64,000 nucleotides of DNA, from the NCBI GenBank assembly GCA_946186665.1, contig CAMHOE010000003.1, forward strand, positions 1-64,000. Direction: 5' to 3'. The stretch's first letter is position 1; each line of letters starts with the position of its first letter. The notes under the pieces were generated by a model. The model saw only the letters and a program-made list of their open reading frames with translations, was not told where the DNA came from and searched no databases. Both the position numbers and the translations under genes were made by a program. The stretch comes from an uncultured Clostridia bacterium (GTDB lineage Bacteria > Bacillota > Clostridia > Oscillospirales > Acutalibacteraceae). Below are positions 24,432 to 32,833 of the stretch, in pieces.

Positions 24432-25037
24432 ATGAACGAAGAAGAAGCTGCCGCCAAAAACGAGGATAAGGAAGAAAGCCCTATGCAGCGATTTATGAAC
24501 AAGGAAGGAATACTGAAAATTATAATATTTATTGGTATTGCAGGAATAGCGCTTATCTTTGGCTCGTCGCTTTTTACAAAGAGCAGTACTCAGGACAGTA
24601 CATCGGCAGAAGTATCCTTGCCCGATACAGAAAGCGTAACGGGATATAAACAGGAGCTTTGCGATGAGCTTGGATATATGCTGGCAAGTATTGACGGCGC
24701 AGGCAAAACAAAGGTAATGGTAACACTGGACGGAACAGCAAGAAACATCTACGCAACCGACAACGACATAAAACAAAATGAAAGCTCCCAGAAAAACAGC
24801 TCGGGCGAGAACACTACAAAACAAAACGATGAAAAAAAATCATGTATAGTCGTGCGTATGGGGGACGGCTCAGAGCAGGCGCTTACAATAGGACAGCTCA
24901 TGCCCAGTGTAAAAGGAGTTTTAGTGGTATGTGATGGCGGTGGAGATAAAGAAGTCTGCAACAGGATAAAGCAGGCAGTATCAGCAGCACTTGGTATAAC
25001 AGAGTCGCATATATGTGTATTGAAAATGAATTCATAA
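24432..25037 (+). CDS. spoIIIAG: Stage III sporulation protein AG
   Basis: The 201-residue product has a charged cytoplasmic start (MNEEEAAAKNEDKEESP), one membrane helix (residues 28-45), and an external domain ending in GVLVVCDGGGDKEVCNRIKQAVSAALGI. SpoIIIAG forms the large ring of the channel between mother cell and forespore. A low-complexity insert (QNESSQKNSSGENTTKQND, near residues 115-135) lies within the external domain where the ring's beta insert is expected. It is translated 17 bases after spoIIIAF. Confidence 0.93.
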   Translation: MNEEEAAAKNEDKEESPMQRFMNKEGILKIIIFIGIAGIALIFGSSLFTKSSTQDSTSAEVSLPDTESVTGYKQELCDELGYMLASIDGAGKTKVMVTLDGTARNIYATDNDIKQNESSQKNSSGENTTKQNDEKKSCIVVRMGDGSEQALTIGQLMPSVKGVLVVCDGGGDKEVCNRIKQAVSAALGITESHICVLKMNS

Positions 25038-25052
25038 CAGGAGGAACAGACC

Positions 25053-25721
25053 ATGACCTTTGGAAAAAGACAGCTCTTGATAGGCGCATTGGTAGTTGCA
25101 CTGGGAGCAGCGGTATACCTTAACTGGCAGTTTTCGGGAGTACAGCCCGTATCCACCTCTGCTGCCGAAGAAGCTTCACAGACAAAGCAGCTCGGACAAA
25201 CGGTATATGTCAACACGGAATTATCAAACGAAAGCGCAGAAGTCTCACAAGAAACAAAAGAAGCTTCAAAAGAAAGCTCAGATAAAAGCTCGAAAAAAAG
25301 TGAGAGCACCGAAAGCGAACCATCCGTTATAGAGACAGCGGCGGAGCTTGACTCCGGACTTACAGAAGAACAATACACATTTTTCCAGAATGCAAAGCAA
25401 AGAAGAGCAGAAGCTCACAACACTGCAGTGGAAGCTCTTACAGAGGTAATAGAAGCGGCGGACAGCACAGATACAGACGTTAAAGACGCAGCGGCAGCAG
25501 CGGCTGACCTTGCAAGCACGATAAAATCGGAAGCTGATGCCGAGACAGAAATAAAAACAAAGGGCTTCAAAGAATGTATCGTCACCATAAACAACGGCAG
25601 CTGCACCGTAATAGTCACCGAGAAAGAGCTGAACGATGCAACCGCCGTAACCATCAAAGACATCATCAACCGCCAGACAGGAATAGACTTCGACAAAATA
25701 ACCATCACGGGCGGCGGGTGA
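25053..25721 (+). CDS. spoIIIAH: Stage III sporulation protein AH
   Basis: The 222-residue product begins MTFGKRQLLIGALVVALGAAVYLNWQFSG with one membrane helix, then a Ser/Glu/Lys-rich linker (residues 45-92), and a C-terminal YscJ/FliF-like domain (EQYTFFQNAKQRRAEAHNTA ... INRQTGIDFDKITITGGG). SpoIIIAH binds SpoIIQ in the space between the membranes and anchors the channel. AGGAGGAAC precedes the ATG. It closes the eight-gene cluster. Confidence 0.93.
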   Translation: MTFGKRQLLIGALVVALGAAVYLNWQFSGVQPVSTSAAEEASQTKQLGQTVYVNTELSNESAEVSQETKEASKESSDKSSKKSESTESEPSVIETAAELDSGLTEEQYTFFQNAKQRRAEAHNTAVEALTEVIEAADSTDTDVKDAAAAAADLASTIKSEADAETEIKTKGFKECIVTINNGSCTVIVTEKELNDATAVTIKDIINRQTGIDFDKITITGGG

Positions 25722-25730
25722 CCCCGCTGG

Positions 25731-25813
25731 ACAACTTAGAACGCATCTACATTTGTATGAACCGTCCGCGTCGTGCTCCATAGGGAGCACTTTGGCTATT
25801 ACTGCACACGTCT
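25731..25813 (-). repeat. 83-bp structured repeat, copy 2
   Basis: Read on the minus strand this is the partner of 5062-5144: AGACGTGTGCAGTAATAGCC, hairpin GTGCTCCCTATGGAGCAC, ACGCGGACGG, and GCGTTCTAAG at the end. It begins ten bases after the spoIIIAH stop. Confidence 0.7.
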
Positions 25814-25842
25814 TTAGTTTTAATGTGGAATTGTAACAGTCC

Positions 25843-26468
25843 GGAGTGAGGAATTAGGAGTGAGGAGTTAATAGTGAATAGTTGTGGTATGTTTTCGTAC
25901 CCCAAGGGCACTTCCTACGGGCGCACAGCGAAAATCATTTATTCGATTTAGTCAAGAGCTATATACACGCACTTCCTACGGGTGCACGGCGAAAATGGAT
26001 TATAGTAAGTGCTGTAAAGAATTACAACTGCATCCGCTGAGTGGAAACTCCTCCGTTAAAATTTTACTATGTAAATCTTTGCCACCTCCCCTTTCAGGAG
26101 AGGCAGAAAAAGTGAATAGAGAATAACGAATAACGAACAGTGAATAGTTGTGGTATGTTTTCGTACCCCAAGGGCACTTCCTATGGGCGCACAGCGAAAA
26201 CAATCATAGTAAGTATAATAAAAACTACAGTTTTACACTGTACAGGCGCATGAAGTTATGGAGGGAAAGAAACTGTATATCCGGAAAAAACAGCCGAAAC
26301 AGCAGCCCTCAGGCTGCGCCGGCGGATGGGGACGGATGTCTGTCAGTTCTGCGCCGTCAATCGCGGACAGTGAAGTTGTGGTTAGTTTTTCAGAGTGAGC
26401 TTTAGCGAACGCCGCCGCGAATTGGGAGTGCAGGCTCTGCACCGCGAATTGGGAGCGGCGGCTCGCCG
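25843..26468 (+). repeat. Composite intergenic repeat, copy D (two hairpin units)
   Basis: The first unit has a heptad stretch GTGAGGA ATTAGGA GTGAGGA GTTAATA GTGAATA (25846-25880), a hairpin with a full 26-bp insert at 25898-25923, and a partial second insert near 25969-25984. The second has another heptad stretch (26111-26152), a hairpin with an insert at 26164-26189, the core CATAGTAAGTATAATAAAAAC (about 26203-26223) and the GC-rich module (about 26285-26468). Removing the second insert leaves GTTTTCGCACAGCGAAAAC, identical to the empty site in copy A. A non-repeat stretch (about 26020-26105) lies between the units. Confidence 0.85.
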
Positions 26469-26469
26469 C

Positions 26470-26498
26470 TTGACAGGGGGGGAGGGGGGTGATATAAT
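26470..26498 (+). promoter_or_regulatory. Consensus promoter of the ttcA-like gene
   Basis: TTGACA (26470-26475) and TATAAT (26493-26498) are exactly 17 bases apart. The spacer is almost pure G (G7-A-G6-TGA). The -35 abuts the end of composite repeat D. The predicted start near 26505 is only about 10 bases before the first possible start codon. Confidence 0.85.
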
Positions 26499-26513
26499 CG
26501 GGAAGTCGAAAGG

Positions 26514-27362
26514 TTGGTGGAATGGTTGGAGAAATTTAATGCAATAGAACATAGTATCATCACAAAATATAAAAAGACACTGTTCCATAGATTTGTGGGG
26601 GCTGTGAAAGACTATCGGCTGATATCAAAAGGCGATAAAATAGCTGTGTGTATCTCCGGAGGTAAGGACTCTATGCTCCTTGCAAAATTAATGCAGGAGC
26701 TTTCTCGTCATGGGGATTATCCCTTTGAGATGGAGTTCATCGTTATGGACCCCGGCTACACTGCCCAGAACCGTCAGAAAATTATTGATAACGCAAGGCT
26801 ACTTGATATCCCTGTAACTATATTTGACTCGGATATCTTCGGAGCGGTTGTCAATGTCGAAAAAAATCCCTGCTATCTGTGCGCCCGTATGAGAAGAGGT
26901 CACCTCTATAAACAGGCTCAGACGTTGGGCTGTAATAAAATCGCTCTGGGTCATCATTTCGATGACGTTATCGAAACTATACTTATGGGTATGCTTTACG
27001 GTGCTCAGGTGCAGAGTATGATGCCCCGTATCAAAAGTACGAACTTTCAGGGTATGGAGCTTATCCGACCTATGTACTATATCAGAGAAAAAGATATAAT
27101 CTCATGGAGAAATTATAATAAGTTGGAATTTCTGCAATGCGCCTGCCGATTTACAGAACAGAACGCTTCTATGGACGGTACGGGTACCTCTAAGCGTCAG
27201 GAGGTAAAACGTCTTATAAGCGATATGAAAAAAATAAATCCACAGGTGGATATCAATATCTTCCGGAGCGTGGAACGTGTTAACCTCAGTACTATAATCG
27301 GTTATTACGATGATAAAGAGGAACATAATTTTCTTGAGAGGTTTGACGATGATTTAAAATGA
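26514..27362 (+). CDS. TtcA-like tRNA 2-thiolation ATPase
   Basis: The 282-residue product is a PP-loop ATPase with SGGKDS at residues 48-53, the paired cysteines C120 and C123 in NPCYLCARMRRGH, GHHFDD at 146-151, and C209/C211 in LQCACRF. This is the TtcA arrangement, in which three cysteines hold an Fe-S cluster and the enzyme thiolates cytidine 32 of tRNA. Clostridial members of the family may act on other positions. The start is uncertain: TTG 26514, GTG 26517 or TTG 26526 are the only in-frame choices, with AAAGG or GGTGGA as possible ribosome sites. The mRNA would be nearly leaderless. It overlaps the transporter gene by four bases (ATGA). Confidence 0.85.
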   Translation: MVEWLEKFNAIEHSIITKYKKTLFHRFVGAVKDYRLISKGDKIAVCISGGKDSMLLAKLMQELSRHGDYPFEMEFIVMDPGYTAQNRQKIIDNARLLDIPVTIFDSDIFGAVVNVEKNPCYLCARMRRGHLYKQAQTLGCNKIALGHHFDDVIETILMGMLYGAQVQSMMPRIKSTNFQGMELIRPMYYIREKDIISWRNYNKLEFLQCACRFTEQNASMDGTGTSKRQEVKRLISDMKKINPQVDINIFRSVERVNLSTIIGYYDDKEEHNFLERFDDDLK

Positions 27363-28318
27363 GTGACATAAAAATAACAAATGCTAAAACTAAGAATATA
27401 AAAACAAACATATTTTTTGTGGCTTTGGTCGCAGTGTGCTGTACCCTGCTGTGGGGTACGGCTTTTCCTTGTATAAAAATAGGCTATGAATTATTCGATA
27501 TACAGGCGGAGGATATCCCCTCAAAGCTTCTGTTTGCAGGCGCAAGGTTTTCTATAGCAGGTGTTATAGTTCTCGCAGTGGGATTTTTTCAGAATCGTAA
27601 GGCGATGCACCTGAGAAAAAAGGATATCGTCCCTGTATCTGTTCTCGGCTTTTTCCAGACGTTTCTGCAATACCTTCTGCTTTACATAGGCATTGTTCGG
27701 GTCAGCGGTACAAAGTCAGCTATTTTTACATCGCTTGCGGCTTTCGGCTCTGTTATCCTTTCGGCTGTCTGTTTTAAAAGTGACAGCCTTACTCTTAAAA
27801 AAATTATCGGCTGCTGTATAGGGCTTGTGGGTATTATCGTTATGAATATCAACGGCGACGGCATTTCCGGCTTTACATTTATCGGAGATGGTCTTGTAAT
27901 ACTTTCAAATCTCTCCGGCGCAGTGGGAAATGTGATAAGCAAAATAATATCCGCCGACAGAAGCCCTGTACAGATATCTGCATGGCAGCTTATTTTCGGC
28001 GGATGTGCGCTTGTTATTACGGGTATTATCTTCGGCGGCGGATTGGTATTCTATGACATAAACTGTTTGCTTATGCTTCTCTATCTTGCGGCAATGGCTG
28101 GTATAGCATTCATGTTATGGACAATGCTTCTTTTCCACAACAACGTGAGCAGAGTGGCGGTGTTCAATCTTCTGATACCCGTTTTTGGTACAATGTGGTC
28201 AGGATTATTTCTCGGTGAAAACATCTTTACACTGACGAATATTCTTTCGCTTTTAATGGTATGCTCAGGAATATTCATAGTGAATTTTTCACTCCCGAAA
28301 ATAGTGGTTAGTGGTTAG
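27359..28318 (+). CDS. EamA-family (DMT) transporter
   Basis: The 319-residue product has ten predicted membrane helices in two EamA halves (first half with LLWGTAFPCIKIGYEL, second with VISKIISADRSPVQISAWQLIFGG). These transporters usually export amino acids or other metabolites by proton exchange; the substrate is unknown. The start overlaps the stop of the ttcA-like gene (ATGA). The last residues (IVVSG) and the stop are encoded by the first units of a GTGGTTA heptad repeat, so the repeat has replaced or extended the original C-terminus. Confidence 0.85.
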   Translation: MSDIKITNAKTKNIKTNIFFVALVAVCCTLLWGTAFPCIKIGYELFDIQAEDIPSKLLFAGARFSIAGVIVLAVGFFQNRKAMHLRKKDIVPVSVLGFFQTFLQYLLLYIGIVRVSGTKSAIFTSLAAFGSVILSAVCFKSDSLTLKKIIGCCIGLVGIIVMNINGDGISGFTFIGDGLVILSNLSGAVGNVISKIISADRSPVQISAWQLIFGGCALVITGIIFGGGLVFYDINCLLMLLYLAAMAGIAFMLWTMLLFHNNVSRVAVFNLLIPVFGTMWSGLFLGENIFTLTNILSLLMVCSGIFIVNFSLPKIVVSG

Positions 28319-28331
28319 TGGTTAGTGGTCA
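28304..28331 (+). repeat. Heptad tandem repeat GTGGTTA x4
   Basis: GTGGTTA occurs at 28304, 28311 and 28318, followed by GTGGTCA at 28325. It contains the stop codon of the EamA gene. A further related fragment (TTCCTCA CTCCTCA, 28365-28378, minus orientation) lies just before the TetR gene end. Confidence 0.85.
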
Positions 28332-28375
28332 GCTAAACTGGAGTTCACATCAAACCTACTATAATTCCTCACTCC

Positions 28376-28966
28376 TCACTGTTTATTATTGATCGCTCCG
28401 TTTATGCCGCTTATGCTCAGGGTGCTTATAAGCTCTGATATCTCCTCGATGGACTGTGTTCTGTCTGAATTGAACCAGCTTTGGTAAACAGCTATCATTC
28501 CGTTGAGCATATAGTTGAGGATGATTTCTGCTGTGCTCTCTTCTATGCCCGTCTGAGATATCATCGCGGCTTTTGTTTTTTCTTTCAGTACATCGACTAC
28601 CTTGCTGCTGATGCTGTTGCTGCTGTTAACAGCGAACAGATGACCGTAGAAATCCATGTCGGTGTTGATTATTGAGGTGAGCTTTTCAAATACGTTGTAG
28701 GGGTTTTTGATGGCTTCTGTAAAGTTTATTTCCCCAAGTACTGTTCCGAAGGTCTCTACGATGTCGTTTTCTATTTCGTCTATGACCATGTATATGCCTG
28801 AATAGTAGTTGTAGAAGGTCTTTCTGTTTATGTCTGCAAGCTCCGCTACATCACTCACTGTAATGTCGTTGATGTTTTTTTTCGACAGAAGCTTTGCAAA
28901 AGCCATGCGTATCGCTTTCTTTGTTTTTATCACCCTGCGGTCTGTAGCTTTTTCTTTTTTTTCCAT
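28376..28966 (-). CDS. TetR-family transcriptional regulator
   Basis: The 196-residue product has the TetR HTH in its first ~60 residues (AFAKLLSKKNINDITVSDVAELADINRKTFYNYYSG) and a helical C-terminal domain (with NYMLNGMIAVYQSWFNSD) of the TetR_C_8 kind. AAGGTG lies before the ATG. It is divergent from the glycosyltransferase gene at 29175, and the shared 200-base region holds perfect palindromes, so it may control that gene and itself. The ligand is unknown. Confidence 0.9.
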   Translation of the reverse strand: MEKKEKATDRRVIKTKKAIRMAFAKLLSKKNINDITVSDVAELADINRKTFYNYYSGIYMVIDEIENDIVETFGTVLGEINFTEAIKNPYNVFEKLTSIINTDMDFYGHLFAVNSSNSISSKVVDVLKEKTKAAMISQTGIEESTAEIILNYMLNGMIAVYQSWFNSDRTQSIEEISELISTLSISGINGAINNKQ

Positions 28967-29007
28967 TTTATCACCTTATTATACAAAATCGGACTATGAT
29001 GTGGTGT

Positions 29008-29048
29008 ATTCTACAGAATTCTTTATGATGTGGCATATGTAACATATG
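29008..29048. promoter_or_regulatory. Two palindromes in the TetR divergent region (possible operators)
   Basis: ATTCTACAGAAT (29008-29019) is a perfect inverted repeat with a two-base centre. CATATGTAACATATG (29034-29048) is perfect with a one-base centre. They are flanked by direct repeats of TATGATGTGG (28996 and 29025). TetR proteins bind 15-bp palindromes of this kind, so the second is the better operator candidate. Confidence 0.45.
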
Positions 29049-29064
29049 TGGCAATTTTTTTATG

Positions 29065-29091
29065 TTGAATTTATATCTATAATATTATAAT
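29065..29091 (+). promoter_or_regulatory. Possible promoter of the glycosyltransferase gene
   Basis: TTGAAT (29065-29070) and TATAAT (29086-29091) are 15 bases apart, just downstream of the 29034-29048 palindrome, in an AT-rich stretch that also offers TATAAT at 29078. Confidence 0.4.
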
Positions 29092-29174
29092 ATATATATG
29101 TACGAAAAATCAACAACCGTGTAAAAACATTTGAGACAGAAATTGCATAACAGTTTACGAAAGAGGCGGTGAAG

Positions 29175-30200
29175 GTGAAGATACTTATACTTACAGACAA
29201 GATCAGCAAGCGGCTCAGCAGTGTTTCGGAGGCTGTGGTTTATGCGGCACTTGAAAAACACATCGACTGTGAACCGCTGGATTTATCCGACCTTATGATA
29301 GACCCGATAAGGACATCGTCTCCGGAATATGTAAAAAAAATAAGCGAACATATAAAAGAGGAAATGGCAGAGGCAGTATTATGCACAAGTCCGTACAGTA
29401 TGAAGCTGATGAGCGCGGTGCGTACTCAGGAGCATAATTTTGTATATTGCTGCGGTATAGTATCAGACTATTTCGGTTCACCTGTATTGCCATGCGCTGA
29501 CCTTGATTGTTATTTTGCGGCTCATGATGATATCAAAAAAGCGCTTATCAAAAGGGGGATACCCGAAGGCAAGATATTCGTGACAGGTGTTCCGGTAAAA
29601 AGGAGCTTTCGTGAGCGTATCGGAAAGATGGCTGCAAGGAATTATCTTGTTATTCCGCGCAGCAAGAGGGTGTATCTGCTGATGTCAGACGGACTTTCCG
29701 GTGATTATATCATAAGGCTTTGTGAGGAGCTGAAAAAATCTGAGCAGCATGATTATCTGGTGTACATCCCGACTGTGCGGTACAGCGAGATAAAGGACAA
29801 GCTGATGAAATACTCTGTTAAAGACCCGCATATCAGAGTTATAACATATACCCAGAAGCTCAATCTTTATATTGAAAGTGCGGATGTGATGCTTCTGAAG
29901 CCGGATGCGGTAACAAGCACGGAGGCTGCTGTTTCGGGAGTCCCGATGGTGCATTTGTTTCAGGGCAAGGGAACACAGGGCATGAGCGGTGATTTCTTTG
30001 CGAGTCATGAGATGGCTGTCATAGCGGACAGTATAAGGGATGCAGCCGACAAAGCAAAACGCTTTATTGAAGAAAAAGCTATGGCTGCAAGGGTAATACA
30101 GATGCAGTACAGGAACATCTGTTCAAATGCGGCAGACAGAATAGTGGATATTATCAGCAGGGAATACAGAAATTGGAAAGCGGAATGTTCACAGAGCTGA
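29175..30200 (+). CDS. Lipid-type glycosyltransferase (MGDG synthase / GT28-like)
   Basis: The 341-residue product begins MKILILTDKISKRLSSVSEAVVYAALEKHID, the N-terminal motif of monogalactosyldiacylglycerol-synthase-like proteins. It has VFVTGVPVKRSF in the hinge and a C-terminal nucleotide-sugar site MLLKPDAVTSTEAAVSGVPMVHL. These peripheral membrane enzymes transfer a sugar from UDP-sugar to diacylglycerol or a related lipid. The start is GTG 29175, because AGAGG lies 8 bases upstream; the GTG six bases earlier is too close. fakA follows 45 bases later. The exact acceptor is not known. Confidence 0.75.
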   Translation: MKILILTDKISKRLSSVSEAVVYAALEKHIDCEPLDLSDLMIDPIRTSSPEYVKKISEHIKEEMAEAVLCTSPYSMKLMSAVRTQEHNFVYCCGIVSDYFGSPVLPCADLDCYFAAHDDIKKALIKRGIPEGKIFVTGVPVKRSFRERIGKMAARNYLVIPRSKRVYLLMSDGLSGDYIIRLCEELKKSEQHDYLVYIPTVRYSEIKDKLMKYSVKDPHIRVITYTQKLNLYIESADVMLLKPDAVTSTEAAVSGVPMVHLFQGKGTQGMSGDFFASHEMAVIADSIRDAADKAKRFIEEKAMAARVIQMQYRNICSNAADRIVDIISREYRNWKAECSQS

Positions 30201-30245
30201 ACTCCTCACAGGATATGGAAAAAAGAATAGAGAGGAAAAAATCAG

Positions 30246-31901
30246 ATGAATACAAAGATGATCGACGGCATAATGTTTGCCAATATGATAAGAGGCGGAG
30301 CGGCTACTCTGTCGGCTAACAGACAGATAGTCAATGACCTGAATGTTTTTCCCATACCCGATGGCGATACAGGTGACAATATGTTTATGACCATAGACTC
30401 CGGAGTTGCAGCTTTAGGATGCGATGAAGAGAAGGCTTCACTTGGCACGACAGCTTCTATTGCTGCAAAGGGGATGCTTTTAGGCGCAAGAGGAAATTCC
30501 GGTGTTATATTATCACGTATATTTGCAGGTATCTCCCGTGAGCTTGAGGGAGTGGATACGGCGGATGTAAGGATAATAAGCAAAGCCTTTGAAAGCGGCG
30601 TCAGCGAAGCATACAGTGCGGTGTCTACTCCTGTAGAGGGAACGATACTTACTGTATATAAGGACGCTGTAAGGTATGCAGGTGAGCGCATTGAACGTGA
30701 CAGCTCTCTTGAAAGCTATTTTGCGAACTTCCTGACCGAGCTGAGACATTCTCTTAAAAGAACGCCGGAGCTTCTTGATGTTCTGAGAAAAGCAGGTGTT
30801 GTAGACAGCGGCGGAGCAGGCTTTATATATATAGCTGAGGGTATGAACAGCGCTTTGAAGGGCGAGGAGTTTGACATATCACACAGCGTGGCTTCTGCAA
30901 ACAAGAAGGTGGACTTGTCAGCCTTTGACGAGAACAGCGTGCTCGAGTACGGCTATTGTACGGAGTTTCTTCTCAGATTACAGACTTCAAAGACAGATGT
31001 TGAAAATTTTGATATAGATGCCTTCAAGGATTATCTGAACAGTGTGGGAGACTCAGTGGTTGCTTTCAGGGAGGGTACTATCGTAAAGGTCCATGTTCAC
31101 ACCATGAAGCCCGGTGATATCCTTAACTACTGTCAGCAGTACGGTGAGTTTCTTACCACAAAGATAGAAAATATGACTCTTCAGCATAACGAGATAACCG
31201 AGCATGAAAGCTTTGAGCCGGAGATAAAAAAGCCCCGTAAGTCCTATGGTATAGTAAGTGTTGCTGCGGGCAGCGGAATAAAGGAGATATTCTACTCTCT
31301 CGGATGTGACGTTGTGGTTGACGGCGGTCAGAGTATGAACCCCTCAGCTGAAGACCTGATATCTGCATTCAGGGAGATAAACGCAGAACGCATTTTTGTT
31401 TATCCCAACAACAGCAATATAATTCTTACTGCACAGCAGGCAGCTTCTTTATATGATGAAGCGGAGATATGTATAATTCCGAGCCGCACTGTCGGTGAGG
31501 GCTATGCTGCCATTTCCATGCTTGATACTGAGGGAAAGGGCGCGGAGGATATAATCAGCGAGCAGAAGGAGATAATATCCGGTGTTGTTACAGGTTTTAT
31601 ATCCAAAGCCGTAAGAGATACAGAGCAGGACGGCATAAGCGTCAGAAAAGATAACTATATAGGTTTTGTGGGCGATACAATACATATCGCTTCAAGTGAC
31701 AAAAGCAATGCTCTGACAGAGCTTGCTCGTAAGCTTGACGGCGGGAGCTATGACATCATGCTTGTTGTATGCGGAGACAGCGTTACCCCTGAGGAGAGCG
31801 AAGCTGTATATGATACGCTCAGGTCAGAATACAAGCTTACAGAAGTAATTATGATAGACGGAAAACAGCCTATCTATGATTATATATTGATACTTGAATA
31901 A
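30246..31901 (+). CDS. fakA: Fatty acid kinase ATPase subunit (DAK2-domain YloV/FakA)
   Basis: FakA phosphorylates fatty acids held by a DegV/FakB protein to make acyl-phosphate for phospholipid synthesis. The 551-residue product has an N-terminal DAK2 domain (MIRGGAATLSANRQIVNDLNVFP, PDGDTGDNMFMT binding Mg-ATP, and MLLGARGNSGVILS), a middle region with EYGYCTEFLLRLQ, and a C-terminal DegV-like domain starting near residue 320 (YGIVSVAAGSGIKEIFYSLGCD). GAGAGG lies upstream of the ATG. A DegV-family gene follows 13 bases after it, which supports a complete fatty acid kinase unit. Confidence 0.9.
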   Translation: MNTKMIDGIMFANMIRGGAATLSANRQIVNDLNVFPIPDGDTGDNMFMTIDSGVAALGCDEEKASLGTTASIAAKGMLLGARGNSGVILSRIFAGISRELEGVDTADVRIISKAFESGVSEAYSAVSTPVEGTILTVYKDAVRYAGERIERDSSLESYFANFLTELRHSLKRTPELLDVLRKAGVVDSGGAGFIYIAEGMNSALKGEEFDISHSVASANKKVDLSAFDENSVLEYGYCTEFLLRLQTSKTDVENFDIDAFKDYLNSVGDSVVAFREGTIVKVHVHTMKPGDILNYCQQYGEFLTTKIENMTLQHNEITEHESFEPEIKKPRKSYGIVSVAAGSGIKEIFYSLGCDVVVDGGQSMNPSAEDLISAFREINAERIFVYPNNSNIILTAQQAASLYDEAEICIIPSRTVGEGYAAISMLDTEGKGAEDIISEQKEIISGVVTGFISKAVRDTEQDGISVRKDNYIGFVGDTIHIASSDKSNALTELARKLDGGSYDIMLVVCGDSVTPEESEAVYDTLRSEYKLTEVIMIDGKQPIYDYILILE

Positions 31902-31914
31902 AGGAGCAGAATTT

Positions 31915-32790
31915 ATGTTAGTATTATTTACCGATACCGACACAGATATCACCCCTGAGATAGCAAAGGAATATGGTTATCATCTTATCAGTATGCCATA
32001 CAGTATTGACGGCGAGACGACTTATCCCTATGAGGATTTTGAGAAGTTCGATGCCCATGAGTTCTACGACAGACTCCGCACCGGAATTATCCCGAACACC
32101 AGCGCAATAAGCACACAGCGTTATCTGGATTATTTTGAGCCGCATTTCAAAAACGGTGACGATATCCTTTATGTGCATTTTTCATCCGCTATGTCAGCTA
32201 CGTTTGAAGCCATGAATACTGCTGTAGAGGAATTGAAGCAGAAGTATCCGGAGCGCAAATTCTATACCATAGATACCAAAGCCATAACCATACTCAGCCT
32301 TAACATTGTCGAAGAGATAGGAGAGCTTTACAGAACCGGCAGGACAATAGAAGAGATACTTGAATGGGCAGAAAATGAAGTTGACCACTATGCCGTATAT
32401 TTCTTTGCTGATGACCTGAGGTTCTTCAAGCACAGCGGAAGAGTAAGCGGACTGGCAGGAACAATGGGTACGCTTCTCGGCATCCGTCCCATAATATACA
32501 TAAACGAAGAGGGAAAGATGGTAAGCGTCGGCAAGGAAAAGGGCAGAGCCAAAGCCCTTGCAAAAATCATTGAATATGTAAAAATTCTTGGAGACGAAAT
32601 AGATAAGCACCGTGTTATCGTTGCCCATACGGATGCGCCGGAGCTTGCTCAGGAGCTTATCGATATGCTGAGAGATAATTACGGAGCAGACCTTGAAATC
32701 CAGCTTATAGACGTCAATCCAACAGCCGGCAGTCACTGCGGACCGTCCACCGTTGGTGTAAGCTTCTATGCCCGTTCACGCAGCGTCTGA
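31915..32790 (+). CDS. DegV-family fatty-acid-binding protein (FakB-like)
   Basis: The 291-residue product begins MLVLFTDTDTDITPEIAKEYGYH. It has the DegV fold with TSAISTQRYLDYFEP, ILYVHFSSAMSATF and KHSGRVSGLAGTMG, which line the fatty acid pocket. The DegV/FakB protein delivers fatty acid to FakA. The start ATG at 31915 has AAGGAG 7-12 bases upstream; the longer frame from 31894 overlaps fakA and lacks a site. It is 13 bases after fakA. Confidence 0.9.
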   Translation: MLVLFTDTDTDITPEIAKEYGYHLISMPYSIDGETTYPYEDFEKFDAHEFYDRLRTGIIPNTSAISTQRYLDYFEPHFKNGDDILYVHFSSAMSATFEAMNTAVEELKQKYPERKFYTIDTKAITILSLNIVEEIGELYRTGRTIEEILEWAENEVDHYAVYFFADDLRFFKHSGRVSGLAGTMGTLLGIRPIIYINEEGKMVSVGKEKGRAKALAKIIEYVKILGDEIDKHRVIVAHTDAPELAQELIDMLRDNYGADLEIQLIDVNPTAGSHCGPSTVGVSFYARSRSV

Positions 32791-32833
32791 GTTTGCCGCT
32801 GACCACTAAGCCAGTTTTTGAAAATCAAAAATT

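Noticed and set aside
24174-24824. 216-codon minus-strand frame opposite spoIIIAF/AG
   Set aside because: Same reason; it overlaps two complete sporulation genes on the other strand.
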